A stretch of DNA of 64,000 bases, from contig NZ_CP192738.1 of assembly GCF_050749805.1 (NCBI RefSeq), positions 6,634,001 through 6,698,000 of the forward strand, in the 5' to 3' direction. Positions 46,727 through 53,436 of the stretch are shown here, piece after piece. The position numbers were made by a program, and so were the translations under genes. The notes under the pieces are model-generated. The model made no database searches, was not told the DNA's origin, and saw only the letters and a list, made by a program, of their open reading frames with translations. Positions within the stretch are counted from its first letter, which is position 1. Each line of letters begins with the position of its first letter. This DNA comes from Hahella sp018986435 (GTDB lineage: Bacteria; Pseudomonadota; Gammaproteobacteria; Pseudomonadales; Oleiphilaceae).

Positions 46727-46756
46727 AAAGCTGCTCCCCTGATGGTCAGCAGCTTT
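46727..46756 (-). terminator. Intrinsic terminator for the 105-aa secreted protein gene
   Basis: Read on the minus strand, a perfect 9-bp stem (AAAGCTGCT / AGCAGCTTT) with a 12-base loop is followed by TTTGTTTTC, the classic intrinsic form. It lies 30 bp after the stop of the minus-strand gene and may also slow transcription from the WYL gene. Confidence 0.85.
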
Positions 46757-46785
46757 CAATCAAACCCGCTTAAACAAAGACGGTA

Positions 46786-47103
46786 TCAGGAATCTGGATT
46801 GGCTTTCCAGTACTCAACAATCCGCTCGTTCGCACTGAAGCTATCGCCAAGCTTGTATTCGATCTTGGTCCCTTCTGTAAGACCGTCAAACTTCAAGCTG
46901 GAATCCAGCTTCACCATTTTGACGTCGGAGTCTTTGTTAAAGGTGGACCAAGCCCTGACCAAGCCCAGGCTATGAGAGCCTTTATCAAACTTGTATACAT
47001 ATCCGCTGTATACCATACCGCCCTCATTCGGAGCCGCAGAGCTAAACGCGGAAATAACCAACAATGAGGCGAGTGCGCCCATCTTTACAACTTTATTCAA
47101 CAC
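46786..47103 (-). CDS. Hypothetical small secreted protein, 105 aa
   Basis: The protein has a Sec signal (about 1-23, cleaved at SSA) and a small beta-rich mature domain (MVYSGYVYKFDKG, SLGLVRAWS, VKLDSSLKF, TKIEYKLGDS). No cysteine or catalytic motif is present. Function is unknown. It has a strong terminator of its own. Confidence 0.65.
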   Translation of the reverse strand: MLNKVVKMGALASLLVISAFSSAAPNEGGMVYSGYVYKFDKGSHSLGLVRAWSTFNKDSDVKMVKLDSSLKFDGLTEGTKIEYKLGDSFSANERIVEYWKANPDS

Positions 47104-47529
47104 AGCCTTCCCCTCCTGCTGACGAGTACGCTTTACATTCCAAAATATATACCTTCCGCACCGGCATCTCTAGGTATTATTTGTTGCTAAAGTGACCACA
47201 AGATCCCAATTATCCATTAAATTACAAAATTCCATCATTTCGTTGCAATCGGGCATAAGTCCGAGCGCTCACAAAAGGCTCGACCAGTTGGCGTTTTCAT
47301 GATGAGGGATATGCCCACAATATCCTGTAAAAACCACCCAAACCCCATCGGATATAGTCTGTATTAGGGATACTCCACGCCTTCCTCAGCATGCACAATT
47401 TCCCGACGGCTTTAACCAGTTTTTCATATTGCTGTGAAAAATTAGGGCCGCGTTCACACCCCATTTACTGAACAGGATGAAATGGGGATGCCTCATTGAA
47501 CAATAATTAGAAAAGGACTCTTTAAAATC
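47104..47529. other. 426-bp intergenic region
   Basis: This A/T-rich divergent region holds no convincing gene. Near its right end is the inverted repeat described separately. The rest shows no repeat or stable hairpin that I can support. Confidence 0.4.
47459..47487. promoter_or_regulatory. Inverted repeat upstream of the LNS2 protein gene
   Basis: CCCCATTT (47459-47466) and AAATGGGG (47480-47487) form a perfect 8-bp inverted repeat with a 13-base spacer, 43 bp before the LNS2 gene start. It may be an operator or an RNA hairpin at the 5' end of the transcript. Confidence 0.5.
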
Positions 47530-48513
47530 ATGCATAAACTCTCATTTCTGACTGGCGGCTTGCTCGCCGCTTCGCTCAGCCTGACCGCTAACGCTGAATA
47601 TTGCCCTGACTACGACAGCGTGCTGCACGCGCCCGGTTTGCAAAAGCCGGCGCAGAAGTCGTTTCACCACTGGGGAAACCGTCTGCTCGCTTCCTTGAAC
47701 AAGCCGTTCCATATGGTCCATGACCAGATCGTCAAAGCCGGCGACTCCGCCACCATGGTGGGCAAATTCGATTACTCCGCCCTGTTCCACAAAGATCTGG
47801 AGGACGAGGACATTCATGTCTACGTCTACGGTACCGGCATGTCCGGTTGGGAATACCTGGGAGAACATCGCACCAATAGCGACGGCAAGATTTACGTCAA
47901 CATCAACAAGCCTGAAGGCGATTATGTGGTGCGCATGGTGGTGGAAGGCGACCAGACGGAAGCATCCGGTTACCTGACGGTGGTGCAACCCGGCCGTAAA
48001 ACCGTGCTTTTCGACATCGACGGCACGCTGACCCTCAACGACTTCGAAGCCATTGGCGACTACCTGGGCACAGACACTGCGGAAATGCACAACTACGCGG
48101 CGGAAGTGGTGTGGGACTATGTGGAGAAAGGCTATCAAGTGGTGTATCTCACCGGTCGCCAGTACTGGATGGCCAAAACCACCCGCAACTGGTTCAACAC
48201 CAAAGGCCTGTTTCAATGGCACCTGCGCACGGACAGCAACGCGGAAAACCCCGCCAGCCCACAAACTCAGGCCTATAAAACCGCTTATATCCGCCACCTG
48301 CTGAATGACGTGCAGTTGGATATCGTGCGCGCCTACGGTAACGCCGCCACCGATATCGCGGCCTACTCCGACGCCGGTTTGTCAAAGGCCGAGACTTACA
48401 TCATCGGGCCGGAAGCAGGCCAGGAAGGCACTCAGGCGATTGACGGCGATTACGCCTATCACTACTCCACGGTTGTGACGGAAACGCCCGCCGCGGGATG
48501 CGAGTGGCGATAG
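47530..48513 (+). CDS. Secreted LNS2-domain HAD phosphatase (lipin/Nir-like)
   Basis: A 327-residue protein with a Sec signal (about 1-22). An Ig-like segment (HVYVYGTGMSGWEYLGEH ... GDYVVRMVVEGD, about 95-145) precedes a HAD domain whose catalytic loop is DIDGTLT (D162 and D164) with LTGR at 207-210 and GNAATDIAAY as the metal-binding motif. This Ig-plus-LNS2 arrangement is that of eukaryotic lipins and PITP/Nir proteins, which act on phosphatidic acid. A bacterial, exported version probably acts on a phospholipid or lipid phosphate in the periplasm; the substrate is inference. Confidence 0.8.
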   Translation: MHKLSFLTGGLLAASLSLTANAEYCPDYDSVLHAPGLQKPAQKSFHHWGNRLLASLNKPFHMVHDQIVKAGDSATMVGKFDYSALFHKDLEDEDIHVYVYGTGMSGWEYLGEHRTNSDGKIYVNINKPEGDYVVRMVVEGDQTEASGYLTVVQPGRKTVLFDIDGTLTLNDFEAIGDYLGTDTAEMHNYAAEVVWDYVEKGYQVVYLTGRQYWMAKTTRNWFNTKGLFQWHLRTDSNAENPASPQTQAYKTAYIRHLLNDVQLDIVRAYGNAATDIAAYSDAGLSKAETYIIGPEAGQEGTQAIDGDYAYHYSTVVTETPAAGCEWR

Positions 48514-48536
48514 TCAACGATCCCTAAGCAGTCATA

Positions 48537-48562
48537 AGCAGGGAAGCCTTTGCTTCCCTGCT
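48537..48562 (+). terminator. Hairpin terminator after the LNS2 gene
   Basis: AGCAGGGAAGC pairs perfectly with GCTTCCCTGCT around a 4-base CTTT loop, followed by TTCA. It lies 23 bp after the stop codon and serves the plus-strand gene. Confidence 0.8.
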
Positions 48563-48615
48563 TTCACCTGATCAGAGTGGGAACGAAAACTCCTATTCCT
48601 CCTAAACCGTGAACG

Positions 48616-49317
48616 TCAGGACTTATCCAGCTCCCGCAAAAAAATCTCCATAAAAGCGTCCACCACCGCCGGGTGCTTGCCGGTAATCAGATTGCCGTCC
48701 ACGAAGGTGTCCACCGCCTGATTATTCTCTACCTGCAATATCCCGCCAGCGTTACGGACATCGGCAACAATATTGTGCGCGGCGGTGACCTTACGACCCT
48801 GCAGCAGAGCTGGATCTGCCGTGAATAACCAGAGCGAGTGGCATATAGCGCCGATTTTGATGCGATCGGTGGCAATAATCTGGCGCAAAAACTCCACCGC
48901 CGGGGCATGGGAAACACCATCTTCGCTCAGCTCGGTTTGATAGCGCAGGCGATCCATGGCGTAGCCGCCGATCAGGATAACGCCAGCATATTGCGACAGA
49001 TCCGCTTGAGTGATATCCGTCTTCACCACCACTTGGCGCTGGTGATCGTTGCCGTTAAAAGTCAGCTCAGACTGCCCCCACAAGTATGACATGAACACCA
49101 CTTCGTAGCCGTGGGCGGGAAAATATTGCTGGAACGCCACCAGCTCGGTTTCATCAAAATGTTCTTCCACCAGCACGCCGATTTTGCCTTTGTAGTCCCC
49201 CGTCACCGGCGGCGTCTGCACTGTGACTTGCGGTATTTCTACTGAGGAAGCGGAAGAAAAAAGCGAGGCGGACAGCGTCAGCGCCGCCAGCAGTAGGGTC
49301 GTCGATCTTAAAAACAT
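48616..49317 (-). CDS. Exported DJ-1/PfpI family protein
   Basis: A 233-residue protein with a Sec signal (to about residue 24) and the class I glutamine-amidotransferase-like fold: KIGVLVEEHFDETELVAF, GVILIGGYAMDRL and the nucleophile elbow GAICHS with C159. The family acts as proteases, glyoxalases or deglycases. Export is unusual for it. It lies 66 bp after the AGE-fold gene on the same strand. Confidence 0.8.
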   Translation of the reverse strand: MFLRSTTLLLAALTLSASLFSSASSVEIPQVTVQTPPVTGDYKGKIGVLVEEHFDETELVAFQQYFPAHGYEVVFMSYLWGQSELTFNGNDHQRQVVVKTDITQADLSQYAGVILIGGYAMDRLRYQTELSEDGVSHAPAVEFLRQIIATDRIKIGAICHSLWLFTADPALLQGRKVTAAHNIVADVRNAGGILQVENNQAVDTFVDGNLITGKHPAVVDAFMEIFLRELDKS

Positions 49318-49383
49318 GGGTTAATTCCTTTCTATCCAAATATGCGGACGAACGCCCCGCACACAGGGCGCTCGTAGAGAGCA

Positions 49384-51327
49384 TCAGGCGGGCGTCAGCC
49401 TGACTTTGACGCTCATTTCCTGATGATCGCGAGGCAGCGTCACCGTCAGGTTGGCGGGGTCGAAATCCTCATAGAGTTCGCCGTTCACCCACACTTTGTC
49501 GATCTTCACGCTGCCTTGGGGCAGGATGTCCGGCTGCACTCGCAACAGGTTTCCGGTAAAACCGTTCGCCTGCGGCCTGAAGTAAAGATCCATGGGTTGC
49601 TTCAGAATCAGCAGCTTGTTGTACACCGCCGACAGATAGGCCAACTCAAACGCGTGATATCCCGCCATGGAGTGGCTGCCCTTGCTGCGTTCCATCCCTT
49701 CCACATAGGGCTGTCCGCCCGCCAATACGTTGAAGTACACGCCGCCGTCTGCGCGATCCAGGAACCAGGCGTTGTAGAAAGCGGAAGATTCCCGCGCCAG
49801 TTGCAGATAGTCAGGATTGCCAGTCACGCCCGCCAGAATCTGATAGGCCAGAATGCCCTGCTCCTGCTGCCACCAGGCTTTGCGATCATGGAAAGCGAAA
49901 CGGTGCTGACTCTGACCGTCATCACGCTTGCGATCCACCACGTCATACCAGCCGCCGCGCTGCAAGTCCGCGCCGTATTTCGGCATGGCGTCGCCCAGGG
50001 TTTGCGCCAGCTCGGAGTAGGACGCCTTCGGGCGCAGGTTGTTCATGCGCATCAGGTTCCAGGCGATTTTCAGATCATGGCCGACCACCGCCCGATCCTG
50101 CTGCCATTTGTAGCCGGCGTCCACGGACCAGTCCGCGAAAAAGCGCTCGTTGACGAAGGGACTCTCGCTCACGCTGGGGAAGCGGGCGACGATAGTGTCG
50201 AAGGTATCTTCCAGAAAGTCGGCGTATTCCGTCCTGCCGGTGGCCAGCCACAGGTTGATCAGATACGCTGGCGCGTGATCGCCGACGGAATTCCAGTTCT
50301 TCTTGCTGCGATTATCGCCCAGAGACTCCGCATGAGGACTGAACGTGCTTGAGTCGATATGGGAAAAATAGCCGCCCTGAGCGCTCTTGTCCCGATAGCG
50401 ATCTTCAAACAGAGCGAGCGTTTTCTCCACATCCTGCAGAATGGCGCTATCGCCGGTGATGCGGTAGGTCTGCACCGGTCCCGCCAGATCATAGATCTGC
50501 TCGTAACAGGGAATGGCGTTGTAATCGTCGGAAAAACGCGAGCCCGCAAAGGTTTCAACGCCGTTTTTGCCATTAACGTCCAACGCATGCAGCCAATAGA
50601 ACTGCTCGCCCTTGTTCACCTGAAAGTTGGCGCGCAGGTATGCTGTTCCCTTCTGCGCCGCCTCCCAGTAGCGATCCTCCCCCGTCATCATGTACGCGGT
50701 GGCGAAACCGTATATCAGGCGCGATAAGGTGGCAGCTTCCTGAATGCCGTCACCCAGTTTATCCCCTTCAAGAGACAGGTTGGTGCGATAGCGTGTGTAA
50801 TCGATGGGACCATCGCCAAACTCCGCCTGCAGATAAAAATCCGCCAGTTCACGGATCTGACGGCTCCACCAGTCGCTTTGTTCAAAGACGTATTGGTTAT
50901 CCTGACTTGTGGGGAAAACCAGATGGGTCGCTTCCAGAGCATACTGACCGCCATCGGGATAAAACACGCCATAGGCGTATACGTAGCGGCCCTGGGTCAG
51001 CATGACGTCCAGCTTATCCGTGGCGTTCTTGAACTCCTCCCCGAGGTTACGCACGAATTCCGCATAAGCGTTATCGCCGATTTTCACGGACAGCTCGTGG
51101 CCATTGCGGGTTTTCATGGCGAAGGTCTTATTCGTGCGGTCATATCCGTTCACGTAACCGGCGACCAGATCGGAAAAAGTAAATCCCGTGCGTTCCGCCA
51201 TGGATGACGCAGAGACTACAGCGCTTGCCGCCTGCGGCTCATTCGCCGCCACGGCCAGGCTGGATGTGAAAAGTAATGGAGAGAGTGAAGCAGTAACAAC
51301 GCAGGCCAGTATCTTCTTCTTAAACAT
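49384..51327 (-). CDS. Exported AGE-fold (N-acylglucosamine 2-epimerase-like) protein
   Basis: A 647-residue protein: Sec signal (about 1-28), a short beta-rich N-terminal domain (about 40-135, GYDRTNKTFAMKTRNGHEL), then an (alpha/alpha)6 barrel of the AGE superfamily. Barrel words include RLIYGFATAYMMTGEDRYWEAA, YEQIYDLAGPVQTYRIT, VVGHDLKIAWNLMR and DDGQSQHRFAFHDRKAWWQQEQGILAY; the HDLK histidine is typical of the family. A C-terminal beta domain follows. It would act on a sugar or polysaccharide in the periplasm. It is longer than the usual 400 residues because of the extra domains. The exported DJ-1 gene follows. Confidence 0.75.
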   Translation of the reverse strand: MFKKKILACVVTASLSPLLFTSSLAVAANEPQAASAVVSASSMAERTGFTFSDLVAGYVNGYDRTNKTFAMKTRNGHELSVKIGDNAYAEFVRNLGEEFKNATDKLDVMLTQGRYVYAYGVFYPDGGQYALEATHLVFPTSQDNQYVFEQSDWWSRQIRELADFYLQAEFGDGPIDYTRYRTNLSLEGDKLGDGIQEAATLSRLIYGFATAYMMTGEDRYWEAAQKGTAYLRANFQVNKGEQFYWLHALDVNGKNGVETFAGSRFSDDYNAIPCYEQIYDLAGPVQTYRITGDSAILQDVEKTLALFEDRYRDKSAQGGYFSHIDSSTFSPHAESLGDNRSKKNWNSVGDHAPAYLINLWLATGRTEYADFLEDTFDTIVARFPSVSESPFVNERFFADWSVDAGYKWQQDRAVVGHDLKIAWNLMRMNNLRPKASYSELAQTLGDAMPKYGADLQRGGWYDVVDRKRDDGQSQHRFAFHDRKAWWQQEQGILAYQILAGVTGNPDYLQLARESSAFYNAWFLDRADGGVYFNVLAGGQPYVEGMERSKGSHSMAGYHAFELAYLSAVYNKLLILKQPMDLYFRPQANGFTGNLLRVQPDILPQGSVKIDKVWVNGELYEDFDPANLTVTLPRDHQEMSVKVRLTPA

Positions 51328-51582
51328 ATTATTCTTTCGTTTTCTTTTCGTTTAACGTCAACAACTACCAATGTGCTATAAACAAAAATCCCTATCGCTC
51401 CATCTCCCTGGAAGCGCCTGAAAACTGCCTGTTTTCACCGGCTGAACCGGTCTGATCCCCCTGTCTGCGCACCCACGCAGGCGCTTGTTTGAAGATATGA
51501 ATTGCTTACAACGCAGAAATAAGTCTGTGAGGACAACGCGCTCCGCCACCGACCGGCGCAACGCGTCGCTTATGTATTTACT

Positions 51583-51630
51583 AAACCTGGCATTAACCAA
51601 GTATGGTAATAACCAAACCTGGTATTAACC
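51583..51630. repeat. Three tandem 16-bp repeats in an intergenic region
   Basis: Within the 339-bp gap (51328-51666) there are three abutting 16-bp units: AAACCTGGCATTAACC (51583-51598), AAGTATGGTAATAACC (51599-51614) and AAACCTGGTATTAACC (51615-51630). A weak fourth half-match (TGTATTTACT) precedes them. Each unit ends in GGYATTAACC-like sequence, which is nearly palindromic with GGTTAATACC. The array is about 255-300 bp upstream of the AGE-fold gene and just after the VOC gene. It looks like a multi-site operator. The rest of the gap shows nothing. Confidence 0.75.
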
Positions 51631-51666
51631 GGTCTAAAGTCCCAGTGTCAGCGGGGCTGTCGCCCT

Positions 51667-52182
51667 TTACACGGATTGATTCTGGTACGCTCCAGCGCCG
51701 TAGTGCAGCTCGTAGGAATGCGAATAAATTTCCACGATGTTGCCGAACGGGTCTTCCATGTAGACCATTCTGTAGGGCTTTTCACCCGGAAAATATTCCC
51801 GGATCGGCATTCTTTGCTTGCCGCCCAGTTCGACGATGCGCTGAGCCAGCCCTTCCACATCCGGGTCCTGTACGCAGAAATGGAACACGCCAGTCTGATA
51901 GGGGTTGAACTCGTGGCGGGGCGTTTTGTTTTGCGGGAATTCGAACAGTTCTATTCCGATGCTGTCGCTGGTGGACAGGTGGGCGATTTTGAAGGAGCCC
52001 CAGCCTTCGCCGAATACGTCGATGCACATGGCGCCAATCGCGGTGTCCTTTTCTTCCTTGACCTCCGTGACGTCCATGATGACGTACCAGCCCAGCGCCT
52101 GTTGATAAAACTCCAGGGCTTTGGCGATATCGGGAACGGATATCCCAATGTGGGAAAAGGCTCTTGGATATCTTTTTTCCAT
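51667..52182 (-). CDS. VOC-family (glyoxalase-fold) protein
   Basis: A 171-residue protein with the vicinal-oxygen-chelate pattern: FSHIGISVPDIAKALEFYQQALGW at the start, IELFEFP at the middle, TGVFHFCVQDPD, and RMVYMEDPFGNIVEIYSHSYE at the end. Metal ligands would be H12, H105-type and E in NIVEI. Members are dioxygenases, glyoxalases or resistance proteins. It is a lone gene on the minus strand, with the HxlR regulator gene 247 bp upstream. Confidence 0.85.
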   Translation of the reverse strand: MEKRYPRAFSHIGISVPDIAKALEFYQQALGWYVIMDVTEVKEEKDTAIGAMCIDVFGEGWGSFKIAHLSTSDSIGIELFEFPQNKTPRHEFNPYQTGVFHFCVQDPDVEGLAQRIVELGGKQRMPIREYFPGEKPYRMVYMEDPFGNIVEIYSHSYELHYGAGAYQNQSV

Positions 52183-52429
52183 CTGTTGACCTCAATGTTT
52201 TATTGCTCGCGCCCGCAGGCGCATTTCACATAGAAATGAGAAGCAGAAAAACAAGTCGGCCGAACTTTTTCTCTTAACTATATCGCAGAGCGACTGCGAT
52301 CTGAGAGCATCATAGGCATGGCTAAGTGGCTGATCAAGTAGGCACTTTTTGGTAAGCATCCTCTCTTCCGCCTGCGGTTCCGACTTACAGAACAGGCAGG
52401 ATCGCCGTTAAACCCGCGCTCCTGCTGAC

Positions 52430-52795
52430 TTAAGTGGAGATGGGTGGGAGCGACTCTGTTTGCGCCGATTTTTTCAGGTCGAACTGCGCGATGGCCCATT
52501 CATGCATCTGCTCCAGAATGGGAAAGATGCTGTGGCCACGCTCCGTCAACTCATACTCCACCTTGGGGGGCACTTCCGGGAAAACCGTCTTCACGATGAG
52601 TCCGTCTCGCTCCATTTCCTTGAGCTGCTGCGTCAGCATTTTCTGGCTCACTCCCGGCACGATACGCTCCAGTTCCTTGAATCGCATTTTGCCCAAATGC
52701 AGGTGCCATAGTATCAGGCACTTCCATTTGCCGCCCACCGCCGCAAAGGCGATCTCCACCGGGCATCGATAGGGTTTGTCATTCCAGGTATACAT
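52430..52795 (-). CDS. HxlR-family transcriptional regulator
   Basis: A 121-residue winged-helix protein: CPVEIAFAAVGGKWKCLILWHL, FKELERIVPGVSQKMLTQQLKEMERDGL and YELTERGHSI are the HxlR family blocks. The N-terminal cysteine (in YRCPVE) is the position used for redox or electrophile sensing in several relatives. It is transcribed divergently from the copper regulator; its own target might be the VOC gene downstream, which is inference. Confidence 0.9.
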   Translation of the reverse strand: MYTWNDKPYRCPVEIAFAAVGGKWKCLILWHLHLGKMRFKELERIVPGVSQKMLTQQLKEMERDGLIVKTVFPEVPPKVEYELTERGHSIFPILEQMHEWAIAQFDLKKSAQTESLPPIST

Positions 52796-52903
52796 GCGTC
52801 CCTCGGCGAACTCTCTCGGTAACCAAAATCCGAATGGTAATACAGGGTTAGCGCGATCACATCCTCCTAAGGCAGTCTCTTTTCAATCATTTTCTACTCC
52901 CCC

Positions 52904-52935
52904 TTGACCTATGTGTTACTCCCAGGTTTTACACT
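52904..52935 (+). promoter_or_regulatory. MerR-type promoter before the copper operon
   Basis: A -35 box TTGACC (52904-52909) and a -10-like TACACT (52930-52935) are 20 bp apart, the over-long spacing typical of MerR-family targets. Between them ACCT (52907-52910) and AGGT (52924-52927) form a dyad like CueR sites. The spacing implies DNA untwisting by the downstream-encoded MerR protein. Confidence 0.65.
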
Positions 52936-52977
52936 AAGCTTAAATTCATCGACGCAGACAATGGGAGATGCCGGAAC

Positions 52978-53409
52978 ATGACGGGTTTACAACTGAAAGT
53001 CAGCGAGATGGCGAAACGCAGCGGGGTCACCGCAGACACCGTGCGCTTCTATACCAAACAGGGTCTTTTGAAGCCCAGGCGCGATCCGGACAACGGTTAC
53101 CAACTCTATGATCGGGACGACCTGCAAAAGCTGATCTTCGCCAAAAAGGCGCGGCAATTAGGGTTCAGCGTCAAAGAGATCAATCAAATCATGCTTCAGG
53201 CGGAGGATCATCACTCCCCCTGCCCGATGGTGCGACGCTTGTTTGAAGAGAAGTTCGCCGAAGTGGAACGCCAGATCGCCGAACTCACTCAGCTCAAAGT
53301 CCGTATGCAGGAGGCGATGAGCGCCTGGGAGCACATGCCTGACGGCGACCCCAACGGCCACACCATCTGCCGGCTGATCGAATATTGGGAACAAGAATCC
53401 AACGTATAA
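52978..53409 (+). CDS. MerR-family metal-responsive regulator
   Basis: A 143-residue MerR protein: winged helix (VSEMAKRSGVTADTVRFYTKQGLL), dimerisation coiled coil (about 80-120) and candidate metal ligands C82 (HHSPCPMV) and C131 (GHTICRL). The pattern differs from classical CueR (C112, C120) but the linked genes are copper genes, so copper or a similar soft metal is likely. It sits 27 bp upstream of copA and is preceded by a MerR-type promoter, so autoregulation is expected. Confidence 0.85.
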   Translation: MTGLQLKVSEMAKRSGVTADTVRFYTKQGLLKPRRDPDNGYQLYDRDDLQKLIFAKKARQLGFSVKEINQIMLQAEDHHSPCPMVRRLFEEKFAEVERQIAELTQLKVRMQEAMSAWEHMPDGDPNGHTICRLIEYWEQESNV

Positions 53410-53436
53410 GACTAAGCTCTGATAACGGAGGCTGAC

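Noticed and set aside
51376..51600. 74-codon minus-strand frame overlapping the 16-bp repeats
   Set aside because: No ribosome site or recognisable content; the repeats explain the local sequence better.
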